A stretch of DNA of 64,000 nucleotides from Paludibaculum fermentans (lineage in GTDB: Bacteria; Acidobacteriota; Terriglobia; Bryobacterales; Bryobacteraceae): NCBI RefSeq assembly GCF_015277775.1, contig NZ_CP063849.1:7269501-7333500 (forward strand). The letters are read 5' to 3'. Below are positions 36,178 through 45,390 of this stretch, one piece after another (position 1 is the first letter of the stretch; the number at the start of each line of letters is the position of its first letter). A model generated the notes under the pieces. The model ran no database searches and had not been told where the DNA came from. It worked only from the letters and a program-made list of their open reading frames with translations. The position numbers were made by a program, and so were the translations under genes.

Positions 36178-36939
36178 ATGCATGACCTCTCAGACCAGAA
36201 AGGCCCCCAGGTAGAGCTCTCTCGGATGCCCGTGTGGGGCGGCCTTGCCGGAGTACTTTTCGCCGCCGGTACCTCCATTCTCTTCGCTCGCCTGATCTGG
36301 GAGCAGACCGTTTGGACCTGGCGGCAGGGACCGCAAATGGTCGGGTTTTCCCTGGCCCACGGGTACGGTGCGATTCTTTTCGTGTTTCCGGTCCTGCTCG
36401 CCATCTGGACCGTCACAGTGATTCTGCTGACACTTTGGCAACTGTTCCGGAAAAGGCGGATTGCGCGGGCCCGGTGGATCGCACTGGGCCTGGTCCTTTC
36501 GCTCTTCGCATTGGGTAGCCTTCCGGAGGGCGTCTGGCAGCGAGTATTCATCGGCCGGATGGCGGCGTCCCCTCATGCTGCCTCCCTCGTACTCTACGCC
36601 GCCTATCGGGGCGACTTCGGCACGGTTCAGGGCCTTCTGTCGCGTGGAGTTCCAGTGAATGGAGTGGATCCCACCGATGGGCGCACTGCTCTCCACGGCG
36701 CTGCCGCTGCTGGGGATGTTCGAACCATTCGCTACCTGATGGGTATCAGTGCGAACATCAACGCCGTCGATCGCTTTGGGGACAGCCCCTTGGAGTTGGC
36801 GATCTCGAACCACAAGGACTCCGCAGCCAGAGTGCTGGTCGAACTGGGAGCCCGGAGAATCACTGGCAGCGAGGCGCAGAGAAACAAGGCAATCCACGAT
36901 CAGGTGCGCGAGCAGATCGACAGACTCCAGCCGCGATAG
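36178..36939 (+). CDS. Membrane protein with C-terminal ankyrin repeats
   Basis: GGAGG five bases before ATG 36178 fixes the start; an in-frame GTG at 36172 overlaps that ribosome site and is unlikely. Three membrane segments lie at about 18-40, 58-85 and 100-118 (FSLAHGYGAILFVFPVLLAI, then LGLVLSLFALGSLPEGV). The C-terminal half has two to three ankyrin repeats (SLVLYAAYRGDFGTVQGLLS, DGRTALHGAAAAGDVRTIRY, GDSPLELAISNHKDSAARVL). The repeats probably bind a partner on one face of the inner membrane. Confidence 0.85.
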   Translation: MHDLSDQKGPQVELSRMPVWGGLAGVLFAAGTSILFARLIWEQTVWTWRQGPQMVGFSLAHGYGAILFVFPVLLAIWTVTVILLTLWQLFRKRRIARARWIALGLVLSLFALGSLPEGVWQRVFIGRMAASPHAASLVLYAAYRGDFGTVQGLLSRGVPVNGVDPTDGRTALHGAAAAGDVRTIRYLMGISANINAVDRFGDSPLELAISNHKDSAARVLVELGARRITGSEAQRNKAIHDQVREQIDRLQPR

Positions 36940-37281
36940 GCCGCTCTGCCAGAGACTGGCGACCCGAGGATCACATCGCTAGTGGGGCACTGCGGGACGG
37001 GCGGGGCCCTCTTCCCCGCATGGCCCACCGCGTTCCACTCAATCCAACGCCGCAGATGGGACGCCGCGCAGTCTGCCTATTCGGGTAACTGGGCCACGGC
37101 CGTTAGCCTCGATTCCCTCGCGATCGAACAGGAAGACCTTCCGCCTGACCCATCCCACCGCTCGATCAAGTTCCGCTCGCCGAGGGGGCCGCCCGCCAGG
37201 GTCCATCCACTCACGGGGAGTCTCCATCAGCAGGGAGCTTCGCACTGTGGCCATAATAGGGACAGAAACGGATCCGAAAGG
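36940..37281. other. Intergenic region, nothing recognised
   Basis: About 340 bases. A frame in register with the downstream gene is open across it, but it has no family features and the downstream signal peptide marks the true start at 37282. I see no repeat or RNA. Confidence 0.35.
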
Positions 37282-38787
37282 ATGATGATTTCGCCAGTTA
37301 AGAATCTGCTCGTTTGCGCAATATTGGGCGCTTGCTCGACGATTCCGGCGCAAACTCCGCCGGGCTCCGGCCTCCTCGTTCCCTGCTCGGCGTGCCCGCA
37401 GACCGGGCAGACCCCTGCGCCGCCTTCCGGCGCGACGCCGCTGATGGAGTTCCTGGTCGCGCCTGAGCCCCTCTCCCTGGGACGCTTCCTGAACCAGGCG
37501 GGACCTGGCCCGCGCAAGCCGGCGGGGCCAGCCGAAAAGCCGCTGCGTTGGACTCAGGTTGTGCGCGTCGTGCGAACCAGTCCCCTGGTGGTGGAAGTTC
37601 TGGCGGTGCTGGATGGTCCCGCGCCACCGGGCCAAACGAACTCCTGCGGCCTGCAGACAATCGCATTGGCGGATGCGAGGCTCAAACCCGACCTGGCACG
37701 GTTGAAGTTCAACCAGATCGTGAAGGCCGAGCTGACTTATGGCGGAAATCACGAATTTCCCCATTCGCTTTACCTGTCCGGTCTGTCGCCTGCGGCTTCT
37801 GGAGCCGTCCCGGCCGCCGGTTGTCCGAACCGCAGCGGATTGTTGATCTCGTATCGCGGGGCCGTTGAGGTGGTGAACGTGTACAACGATGGCACGATCC
37901 TCTACCGCGACGAGAAGGGCGATGCCCATGGCGCGGAGCGGCTGGCCGGCGAGGAATTGGCCTCCCTGCTGAGGACGTTCGGTACCGTAGGCTTCGACCG
38001 GGTGGACGCCACGTTTCGGCCCATGGACCGGGCGCCGGATCGCGACTCGCTGACCCTGATCTGCGTGCGCGATCAATATGTCGCCCTTCCCGGAAAAGAG
38101 GTCGCGCTGGCGCCGCTGCTGGATCGCGTGCGATCGCTCAAGGATCGAGCCACGGCCCAGACCTCTTACCTGCTGAGGTTCGAAGACAAGGCACCCTTCA
38201 CCATCCTGGAATGGCCCTATCCTCAACTGCCCCCTGACCGTCTTGGGCCGGGGCGCAGCTACGGCGAGGAACTGGCGAAGCAGAAATTGCCGCGGGAATT
38301 CCTCTCCCGGCTCAGCGTGGCGGGCCGGCAACCGAATTCGCCGGCGGTCAATGGCCGCGTGTTTTGGAGCAGCGCCGGGCAACTGTATCGTGTGTTCTGG
38401 GAGACGTGCCCCAACTGCGGAGAGGCTGATTCCTTCCAATTCCTGCGCTCCGAAGCGGTGTCGCCGCTGCAGGCGCTGTTGGCGGAGCGCGCCGGGAATC
38501 GCCACGGGGATTCGAGCGCAATGGTCCTGATCGCGCGCGGCGGAGTCCGTTGGCCCCTGGAGTGGACGCCGCGGCTGGCAGAGGTAGGCGCGGGTGGGTT
38601 GATCATTCCGCCGGAGGAGTTCTCGAGGCACGCTGCGTACTATTCCGAACTCGTGAAGCTGGGTAGCTCCGGATTGGGGATCGACGTCCTCGAGGAGGGC
38701 AACCTGTTTCGTGGTGTGCGGATCTGCCGCGTGGATCCGCGCGCTCCCAGGACGAGGTGCACGGAGGCGTATGCGGACAAACCGTAG
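37282..38787 (+). CDS. Secreted protein of unknown function
   Basis: ATG 37282 (MMISPVKNLLVCAILGACST) starts a signal peptide, with a GAAAGG ribosome site just before it. The mature protein has a Cys pair near its start (LVPCSACP), a beta-rich middle (EVVNVYNDGTILYRDEKGDA) and a second Cys pair later (WETCPNCGEAD). It probably acts in the periplasm. No family is recognised. The last 17 bases overlap the next gene, so the two are probably co-translated. Confidence 0.65.
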   Translation: MMISPVKNLLVCAILGACSTIPAQTPPGSGLLVPCSACPQTGQTPAPPSGATPLMEFLVAPEPLSLGRFLNQAGPGPRKPAGPAEKPLRWTQVVRVVRTSPLVVEVLAVLDGPAPPGQTNSCGLQTIALADARLKPDLARLKFNQIVKAELTYGGNHEFPHSLYLSGLSPAASGAVPAAGCPNRSGLLISYRGAVEVVNVYNDGTILYRDEKGDAHGAERLAGEELASLLRTFGTVGFDRVDATFRPMDRAPDRDSLTLICVRDQYVALPGKEVALAPLLDRVRSLKDRATAQTSYLLRFEDKAPFTILEWPYPQLPPDRLGPGRSYGEELAKQKLPREFLSRLSVAGRQPNSPAVNGRVFWSSAGQLYRVFWETCPNCGEADSFQFLRSEAVSPLQALLAERAGNRHGDSSAMVLIARGGVRWPLEWTPRLAEVGAGGLIIPPEEFSRHAAYYSELVKLGSSGLGIDVLEEGNLFRGVRICRVDPRAPRTRCTEAYADKP

Positions 38788-40057
38788 TGGATGGATGGTC
38801 CTGGTGCTTGGCAGCGCGCTGTGCGCGCAGGACAAGCCGCCGGGCTGGCCGCTGGGCGCCCGGATCCCCGAGATCTCGGGCCAGGTGGTCGACGCCGTGA
38901 CGGGCAAGGCGGTGCCGGGTGTCGATGTGACCCTGCTCGCGACGGCGGGCGTTGCTTCCTTTGGCGGGGGCGGCAGCAAGCCCTTGCGGTACGAGAACAT
39001 CCGCACGGTCAGCCAGGGGCAGTTTGGCTTCCGCTCCACGCTGGAGACCCAGTTGGAGAATCCGATGATGGAGCTGGAATCCTACTGGCTCACGGTCAAT
39101 CTTGCCTTCCTGACGCCGGCGCAGGGGCGGCAGCGCGAGCAGTCCGGCGAAGGCGGAGCGGTCCCGCTGGGAGAAGACCTTTCATTCGAAGTTTCGAATG
39201 CCCCCATGCACCAGGCGGCCTACCGGCGCCCGTTCGCTTCCGCGCCGGACCGGCCGTGGAACAACCGGGCCTACTTTCCACTCGCGGTGCAGTTCGTGCA
39301 TCCGTGCAGGCAGTCGTGGAATGCGAACTGTGTCTATTTCGGAACGACGCGCGCGTTGCGCATTCCGTTGATTCCCGTGCTGGACGATCCACGCGGGTGC
39401 GAAGGCATCGGCGACGCTTCGCTCCGGCGGCAATGCCGTGAACTCAATCTCTATTGGGCCGCCTTTCGCCGTGCGGGCACTGTCGAGGAAGTCCAGGCCG
39501 GGAAGGAGTTGTGCCGGCAGATTGACAACGGCGCAGCCTCGGAAACCTGCTTGAAGAACCTGCGCATGCTGGATCCTGAACTATTCCAGGGGCAGTGGAC
39601 CGCCCGGCATCAACGCGCGGCAGCCCTGGTCTTGACGCCGGTCGCGGAACTCGTGCCGATGGGCGAGTGCACGATCACCGAGAAAGGGATGCCCATGATG
39701 TACATGGTGCGCTACCTCCGCACCGCGCCCCACCGCGATGTCGAGGTGTCCCAGGCACGCGTTTGGGTGGGTGTGTCTGAGACTGAGCAGGGCAGCCTGG
39801 TGCGAGAAGTGCGGAGCTGGGTGCCGGAGGGAGTCGAGCGGAAGGGCGTGGTCGCGGGCCAGAACGTCGGAGTCATCGAGTCCGCCGGCCTCTATGTCGC
39901 GTACTGGCCGAGCGGCTCCAGTTTCGTGGCGCTGGAGTTCCCAAAGGCCTCCGGGACGCAGGTAGGTGGGGCCGATGCCGTAGCCGAGCAGGCCACTCCT
40001 CGAATGCGGCTGGAGTTGATCCAGCAGTATCTGGCCAGGCATCCTGCGCCGCGCTAG
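38771..40057 (+). CDS. Secreted protein with carboxypeptidase-regulatory-like domain
   Basis: GGAGG precedes ATG 38771, which begins a signal peptide (SGWMVLVLGSALCAQ). Next comes a carboxypeptidase-regulatory-like fold (ISGQVVDAVTGKAVPGVDVT, residues about 35-110), common in exported acidobacterial proteins. The remaining 300 residues contain four conserved-looking Cys positions (PCRQSWNANC, GCEGIGD, LRRQCREL, ELCRQI) and no recognised domain. It overlaps the upstream secreted protein and probably works with it. Confidence 0.7.
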   Translation: MRTNRSGWMVLVLGSALCAQDKPPGWPLGARIPEISGQVVDAVTGKAVPGVDVTLLATAGVASFGGGGSKPLRYENIRTVSQGQFGFRSTLETQLENPMMELESYWLTVNLAFLTPAQGRQREQSGEGGAVPLGEDLSFEVSNAPMHQAAYRRPFASAPDRPWNNRAYFPLAVQFVHPCRQSWNANCVYFGTTRALRIPLIPVLDDPRGCEGIGDASLRRQCRELNLYWAAFRRAGTVEEVQAGKELCRQIDNGAASETCLKNLRMLDPELFQGQWTARHQRAAALVLTPVAELVPMGECTITEKGMPMMYMVRYLRTAPHRDVEVSQARVWVGVSETEQGSLVREVRSWVPEGVERKGVVAGQNVGVIESAGLYVAYWPSGSSFVALEFPKASGTQVGGADAVAEQATPRMRLELIQQYLARHPAPR

Positions 40058-40104
40058 GCGGCAACTGCGTCTAAATCGGAACCAATAGAAAGGAGAGTCG
40101 GCAA

Positions 40105-40902
40105 ATGAAACAGCGAGAGGCATTCGGGATGGCGGTGATGCTCATGCCTTTGTGCCTTTGTTCGGCGCTGAACGCGATGTCCAGGGAGGAGGCAACCGTG
40201 CGTGCCACGTACTCTTCCGTGGTCCTCGCGTCCCGAGTGAATTCCATTATGGAATCGGATGGCCAGTCTGCTGCGGCGGAATTGGAAATCCGTCTCAAAG
40301 ACATACACCAGGGCTCAATCCCGGAGTTGCTGGATAAACTGATTTCCGGCGAGGTAACCGTACCACTCGAGGACGTGCTCCCCTGCGTTCCCGGGACGTG
40401 GAATTTCCGGACGGCGCCTCAGGTGACCCAGCATCTTGGCAGCACCGTCCACGTCGGTAGCTGGGTGCCCGCCGCCGCCGTGTATGGGAACTCCAGCCAA
40501 GACCGATCTCAGTGGAATACAACGTTTCGTCACGCTTTCCAGGAGCTCGGCTGGCAGCCAAAGTCCTGGGTCTCGGTTACCGTTCTGGTATCCGCGCATG
40601 GGCGCGAACGCGAATACAAGTCGATGTTCCTCTTCGAGCCGGACGCGGCGGACTCTTCTGCCCAGGTGCGGGTGATGGACTACGTTCTGGGCTCGTCACT
40701 GCTCAGCACGCTGATGCACGCACGGTTGGCTGAGGACATCCCGGCGCTACCGGCCCGGACGCAAGGACCCGGACCCGCACGGTTGCTCGAATCCGCCCGT
40801 GGCACGGATACCTGTGCAGTCGATGCTGTGACAGGATTGTGTTGTGATGCGGCCACCCTGCAATGTGGAGTAAAGCCGAAGCCCGATGCCCAGGCGCATT
40901 GA
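40105..40902 (+). CDS. Secreted protein upstream of RHS gene, unknown
   Basis: The signal peptide is MAVMLMPLCLCSALNAM. The ribosome site AAGGAGAG precedes ATG 40105. The mature part shows a beta-sandwich-like pattern (TVHVGSWVPAAAVYGNSSQD, then KSWVSVTVLVSAHGREREYK) and a Cys-rich tail (DTCAVDAVTGLCCDAATLQC). It overlaps the first RHS frame by 17 bases. The function is unknown. Confidence 0.6.
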   Translation: MKQREAFGMAVMLMPLCLCSALNAMSREEATVRATYSSVVLASRVNSIMESDGQSAAAELEIRLKDIHQGSIPELLDKLISGEVTVPLEDVLPCVPGTWNFRTAPQVTQHLGSTVHVGSWVPAAAVYGNSSQDRSQWNTTFRHAFQELGWQPKSWVSVTVLVSAHGREREYKSMFLFEPDAADSSAQVRVMDYVLGSSLLSTLMHARLAEDIPALPARTQGPGPARLLESARGTDTCAVDAVTGLCCDAATLQCGVKPKPDAQAH

Positions 40903-42565
40903 GGGGCGGCGGCGCGGGCCGGAGGAGGTCCTCACGCGGAACTACACTCACGATGTGCCGGCCAGGATCTCCACCGCGAACGAAGGCACCGGTAGTTGGA
41001 AGCGGGCCTACGGCTACGACAGCGCGGGGAACCGCTACGTTGACCCCGACACATCGAAGACGTCCGGCTACGCCATTTCCCCCTTCACTCCGACTACCTC
41101 GTCAAACTTCGATGCCCGGAACCGTCTCGGCGTGAACAATTCGACGTACGATCCGTCGGGCAACGGCAATCAGACCGCGATTGGCAGTTACACCTACAGC
41201 TATGACGCCGAGAACCGCATGATCACGGCGAAACTGGGCGGTGGCGGCACGGAGGTGTCGAGTACGGGCTATGTCTACGACGGTGAAGGCCAGCGGGTTC
41301 AGAAAATCACGTGCCCGGCGGGTACGCAGACCTGCACTGCCTCGGTGGCTGGGGCTACGTCGACGACCTACGTCTACGATGCGTTCGGAAATCTGGCTGC
41401 GGAATACTCCGGGGCGGGTAGCGCTCCGGTTGGATGTGGGACGCCAACCTGCTACGTCTCTGTCGACCAAATTGGTAGCACGCGCTTGGTGACTGACGCG
41501 AACGGGAACGCAGTTCGCCGCTACGACTACACGCCGTACGGGGAGGAACTGTGGGCCGGTACCGGGGGACGGACCACCGCGATGGGCTACCAGTCCGGGC
41601 CAGATGGCTTCAATCCGAAATTCACCGGCCAGCAGCGTGACACCGAAAACTTCCTCGACTATTTCCATGCACGGTACTATAGTCCACAGCAAGGACGGTT
41701 CGTGAGCGTGGACCCGGAGAACGCCGGAGCAGACCCGGCGAGTCCGCAGACCTGGAATGGGTACGCCTATGTCAGCAATAATCCGCTCTCCTACACGGAC
41801 CCAACGGGAGAAGGCATCTTTGGCTTCCTCGGATCAATCATCGGCGGATTCTTCGGCGGGCCGCTGGGCGCGTGGATCGGTTCTTTGGCTGGAAACGGGG
41901 CGGACGCTGCGATCTGGGGACCTGAGGCAGGAGGAGCGTCCTTCTATAACCCAACCAATAACTTCGGGTTGGGTAATGCGAGTCCGTGGGGTAGCACGCC
42001 TGGGCTCGGTGGTGCTGGCGGTGACGTCTACGGTGGGGGCAGCACGGGAGGGATGATCTTCAGCTATGAAGGCCCTGTGCACCATCAACTCACTTATTTC
42101 GGCGCGATGATGGCTGGATTAGATCCATTGACGGCCTTGAGGCTCTCATACGGTGTGATGGCTGTTGACTGGCGTGGCGGACTGAAAACCTCGCAAGGAA
42201 CAGATCCTACGCATGCGCATTGGCACGCCATGGCGGGCGTCACCGAAGGAGGACATGAGGGTTGTGGACAAGCCCACGGAGGCACTATCGACGCTCTCGG
42301 CGGCGCCACTCAGAGAGCGCTAGGCGGTGATCAAGCTGCTACGACATTGGCGTTACATATGATTCAGGACTCATACGCTTCGGGTCATCAGTACAAGTTC
42401 TGGCCGGGCGGTGCGCCATCGGTATCGCACATTGCCGGAGATCTTGCACCGAGTCCGACAGCACTCAACATGACCGCGCAGTATCTATTTGATCTGAAGG
42501 CGGGGAAGATGCGAAGTGCGTACTATTATCTCGCGAAGCCCCAAGCCTGTGGACCGGTTTGGTAA
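40886..42565 (+). CDS. RHS-repeat protein 1, N-terminally truncated, with Zn-hydrolase-like toxin tip
   Basis: The 559-aa frame opens abruptly in the YD-repeat region (YGYDSAGNRYVDPDT, YTYSYDAENRMI), lacking the signal and most of the shell. The RHS core ends with FLDYFHARYYSPQQGRFVSV, DPENAGADPASPQTWNGYAY and NNPLSYTDPTG. The C-terminal 250 residues, after a Gly-rich hydrophobic stretch, are a distinct helical domain with histidines spaced as in zinc phospholipase C/P1-nuclease-like enzymes (GPVHHQLTYFGAMMAG, THAHWHAMAG, ALHMIQDSYASGHQY). This fits a polymorphic-toxin tip. A membrane-protein gene follows as candidate immunity. Confidence 0.7.
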   Translation: MPRRIEGRRRGPEEVLTRNYTHDVPARISTANEGTGSWKRAYGYDSAGNRYVDPDTSKTSGYAISPFTPTTSSNFDARNRLGVNNSTYDPSGNGNQTAIGSYTYSYDAENRMITAKLGGGGTEVSSTGYVYDGEGQRVQKITCPAGTQTCTASVAGATSTTYVYDAFGNLAAEYSGAGSAPVGCGTPTCYVSVDQIGSTRLVTDANGNAVRRYDYTPYGEELWAGTGGRTTAMGYQSGPDGFNPKFTGQQRDTENFLDYFHARYYSPQQGRFVSVDPENAGADPASPQTWNGYAYVSNNPLSYTDPTGEGIFGFLGSIIGGFFGGPLGAWIGSLAGNGADAAIWGPEAGGASFYNPTNNFGLGNASPWGSTPGLGGAGGDVYGGGSTGGMIFSYEGPVHHQLTYFGAMMAGLDPLTALRLSYGVMAVDWRGGLKTSQGTDPTHAHWHAMAGVTEGGHEGCGQAHGGTIDALGGATQRALGGDQAATTLALHMIQDSYASGHQYKFWPGGAPSVSHIAGDLAPSPTALNMTAQYLFDLKAGKMRSAYYYLAKPQACGPVW

Positions 42566-42572
42566 ATCGACT

Positions 42573-42956
42573 ATGGCCGGCACCGGTTTGCCCAGATTGA
42601 CAACTCCGAACAGTACCAATCCGTCTCGGCTCGAAATATGGTGGTGGACCTCGGTTCCTTTTCTGCTCGTGTTTGCGGCCCTGGTGTTGATCCTCAAACC
42701 CACACCCGGCATCCTCGCTCATATTCTCTTTCCCCTTCTGATCAGCTTTTGGGCGGTTCTCTATTCGTCACTGGCATGGATCGTCGTAACCTGCTTCCAA
42801 ATCCTTTGGCGCATGGTGTCTGTAATAAGGGGAGTGCCCGGCGGTGAGTCCTCACGTGTGACATTTGGTGGCCTACTAAGATTAATATTGGGCATCGCCG
42901 CATGCTTGCTCGGGGTATACCTGGAGTTTTTTTGGGCTGGGAACATGGGCGGATGA
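42573..42956 (+). CDS. Membrane protein, candidate immunity for RHS toxin 1
   Basis: ATG 42573 is 7 bases after the toxin stop (an overlapping in-frame ATG at 42516 is possible). The product has three hydrophobic segments (SVPFLLVFAALVLIL, ILAHILFPLLISFWAVLYSS, LLRLILGIAACLLGVYLEFF). The local base composition is clearly more AT-rich than the chromosome around it. Position immediately after a toxin tip is the usual place for an immunity gene, and a membrane location would suit a membrane-lipid-attacking toxin. That pairing is inference. Confidence 0.5.
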   Translation: MAGTGLPRLTTPNSTNPSRLEIWWWTSVPFLLVFAALVLILKPTPGILAHILFPLLISFWAVLYSSLAWIVVTCFQILWRMVSVIRGVPGGESSRVTFGGLLRLILGIAACLLGVYLEFFWAGNMGG

Positions 42957-43136
42957 GATGTAAACTCCTCGAGTGGGGCGGCGCCGTCGCGCCGCTGGCC
43001 GCTCGCGGTGATCAGAGCCGCAGGCGAGGGGGACTGCCTGACGCGGCCCACCGCGATTGTGACCTCCGGGAATCATGACATCGCCGTACGACTCCGCGCG
43101 CAGCGAAGCAGAGCGCAAACCTCCTTATCCCGCCCA

Positions 43137-43832
43137 TCAGCCGGCAGCCAAGGTCAACTCCTCCCCTGGATGGTCGCTGGCCACCGCGCCTGTCATCGGT
43201 TTGCGAGCCTGCTGCTGAAAGCGAATGCTCTCCAGAAATGACTCATCCCCAAGAGCTTGCCCGGCGTGTGTCGATTTTCGAAGGAGGCGATAGTCAGCTT
43301 CGGGCACCGGCATCCCGAGCAGTTGAAGCCAATTCTCGACTCCCCGTGACTGTCGGAAGAACTCCATATCGAGGAGCCGGCGACGGTCGTGGCCGCTGAG
43401 GTGCGCCTCCGCACTCGACCACTCGTAGTCCACTGGTTGTTCCGCCAGGCCTGCCCGCATGGGATTTGATTCGACATAACGGATTGCAGTCCAAAGATGC
43501 GCGGGCCGCATGGGACAGGAGTAGAAACGGTTCTGCCAGAGATGCCCGCAACGCGAGCGCCGGGCAGTGAAATACTGCGCGAACCGGCCATGGACACGCC
43601 GGAAGAGGACGGCCAGGGAGTCCTCTTCCGGAGGGACCGCAATCAGGTGTATATGGTTGGGCATTCAACAGTAAGCGAGAACCGAGACGGACGCAAAGCC
43701 CGCCTGCTCACGCAGGAGATCCAGACAAACCAGACGATCGGCTCGAGTAAGAAAAACGAGTTGGCGCGCGGTTCCGCGCTGGGTGATGTGGTGGACCGCG
43801 CCGGGCGCAACGCATCGGGCAATCCGGGGCAT
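43137..43832 (-). pseudogene. REP-associated tyrosine transposase (Y1/TnpA-REP), in-frame TGA
   Basis: Starting at ATG 43832 (MPRIARCVAPGAVHHITQRG), the frame runs to TGA at 43665-43667, then continues in the same register as MPNHIHLIAVPPEEDSL to 43137. The stop replaces the residue before the HUH motif (YC-x-MPNHIHLI), normally Leu or Trp. The HUH pair (HIH), the tail RFAQYFTARRSRCGHLWQNR and AIRYVESNPMRAGL are intact. One base change therefore disrupts an otherwise complete RAYT gene. No REP palindrome cluster was found beside it. Confidence 0.75.
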
Positions 43833-43987
43833 TCTGATGATAAAGTGCAGATGGACATGCCGAATTCTCAAGCAAAACTCGGTTGGGACGGGTCAGGCTG
43901 TTTGAATGAATAAGTAGGGGGCTTCCTGCGGCAAAATGCTGAGACCGGCGTGAAGCCGGCTCAGAAACCGAAACGAGGAGAACCCCC

Positions 43988-45058
43988 ATGAATAGCTTGT
44001 ACTATCTCGGCCTCGATGTGCACAAGAAGACCATCAGCTACTGCCTCAAACTTGTCGACGGCTCCATCGTCGCCGAGGGCACGGTGAGCACACAACGGAA
44101 ATCCCTGGAGGCTTGGCTGCGCCAACTCCCCAAACCTTGGTGTGGGGCGATGGAGGCAACCTTGTTTACGGGCTGGATCTACGACTTCCTGCTGCCTCAT
44201 GCCAAGTCGCTTCAGGTCGCGCACCCGGCCATGCTGAAGGCGATTTCTGCTTCCAAGAAGAAGAACGACAAAGTCGATGCCCGCATGCTGGCGGACCTGC
44301 TGCGATGCAACCTCCTGCCGGTATGCTACATGGCGCCACCGGAGTTGCGGGAACTGCGCCGTCTGCTCCGCTACCGGAGTTTGATGGTGCGCCAGGCGGT
44401 CCGCATGAAGAACAAGACGGCGGGCCTGCTGATGGAAGTGGGGGCCGAGTACAACAAAGAAAAGCTCCATCAAGCCGGCTATTTCCGAGACTTGCTGGAG
44501 ACTGTCGAAGAAGTGCCCGATTCCGTGAAAGATCTGCTGAAGATCAGTCGCGGGGCTGCCGAGCTATTCGATGAGGCGCAACGGCGGCTGGTGCTGGGCC
44601 TTTTGCGCAATCCGCTTCTCAAGCAACGAGTCGAGCGGCTGAGGAGCATCCGCGGCGTCGGAGAGATTCTGGCATTGACCTGGGCGGTGGAGGTAGGGGA
44701 ACCGAGCCGGTTCCCGACGGTGGGGCATGCTCTCAGTTACTGCGGGCTGACGAGCGCACAGATCAGCTCGGCCGGCAAAGAGCAGCGGGCTCCGATTTCG
44801 AAACAGCGCAACAAACATTTACAGACGATTTTGATTGAAGCCGCCAAGGTGGCCCCGCTGTGGAACCCGCAGCTCAAACTGGTGCACGAACGGGAAAAGA
44901 ACCGGGGCAATCCCAACCGAGCCACGTTGGCCGTGGCTCGGAAGCTGGTGGCCTACCTGTTGGCGGTGGATCGCAGCGGCCAGCAATTCCAGCCGCGCGC
45001 GATCGCGGAGAAAGAAAGCAGATGCCTGGAGGAGCAGGTTGCAATGCCAGCGCAATAA
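43988..45058 (+). CDS. IS110-family DEDD transposase
   Basis: The 356-aa protein has the RuvC-like N-terminal DEDD site (Asp10 in YLGLDVHKK, Glu56 in GAMEAT, Asp94 and Asp97 in KKKNDKVDARML). It also has the C-terminal Transposase_20 domain with IRGVGEILALTWAVEVGEPS, the HALSYCGLTSAQISSAGKEQ stretch and its catalytic-type Ser, and NKHLQTILIEAAKVA. Length and order are complete. IS110 enzymes work as RNA-guided recombinases using a bridge RNA from their non-coding end. Ribosome site CGAGGAG precedes ATG. Confidence 0.93.
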   Translation: MNSLYYLGLDVHKKTISYCLKLVDGSIVAEGTVSTQRKSLEAWLRQLPKPWCGAMEATLFTGWIYDFLLPHAKSLQVAHPAMLKAISASKKKNDKVDARMLADLLRCNLLPVCYMAPPELRELRRLLRYRSLMVRQAVRMKNKTAGLLMEVGAEYNKEKLHQAGYFRDLLETVEEVPDSVKDLLKISRGAAELFDEAQRRLVLGLLRNPLLKQRVERLRSIRGVGEILALTWAVEVGEPSRFPTVGHALSYCGLTSAQISSAGKEQRAPISKQRNKHLQTILIEAAKVAPLWNPQLKLVHEREKNRGNPNRATLAVARKLVAYLLAVDRSGQQFQPRAIAEKESRCLEEQVAMPAQ

Positions 45059-45390
45059 CAACCATTGAAGAACGAACAAAGAATCCACTGTTGATGAGAG
45101 CCAGCACCGGCCGTTCCTCCCGAAACTGGTGACTGCGCGAAGGGGCCGCAAGGTCCGGATGCGCCACACAGGCTGTTTGAGGCCGGCCGGTAGTCCAAAC
45201 TCAATCTTCCGCGAAGGCCCGAGACGGGCACGGATGTGGCCAATGGATGTCTGGCCACGCCGGCATTCGGCGATGGTCCAACCTGAAGCTGGGGACGTCG
45301 ACAGGGGAACGGGCAGGGCGAAGGAAGTTCCACCAACGGGAGCGCAGCGATTAGTGTGTTTTCCCTTGACAACTACTTATCATGGATGTC
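45059..45390 (+). ncRNA. Candidate bridge-RNA region of the IS110/IS1111 element
   Basis: About 330 bases between the transposase stop and the element's right end carry no credible gene yet are kept base for base, apart from a few changes, in the truncated inverted copy at 52732. In IS1111-group elements the bridge RNA lies in this position. Repeated short blocks such as TGGCCA (twice around 45238-45257) and GGAGGAACGG/CCACCAACGGG-type complementary stretches could form its stems. The RNA itself is inferred from position and conservation. Confidence 0.4.

Larger units (their letters stand above)
43905..45390 (+). mobile_element. IS110/IS1111-family insertion sequence
   Basis: It contains the transposase gene 43988-45058, a left flank with an imperfect hairpin (GAGACCGGC, GCCGGCTC at about 43943-43964) and a long non-coding right flank. 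The right end at 45390 (ATCATGGATGTC) is defined because the inverted partial copy at 52732-53292 stops at exactly the same base. The left end (about 43905) is estimated. The element sits at the 5' end of the second RHS gene and has removed or displaced its N-terminal part. Confidence 0.75.

Noticed and set aside
37039-39039. Very long antisense open frame (over 650 codons)
   Set aside because: It lies opposite two genes with signal peptides and a recognisable domain. It has no family features, and long antisense frames are expected at this GC content. The same applies to antisense frames at 10061-10954, 56868-58955 (same strand as glnE, another frame) and 61754-63400.
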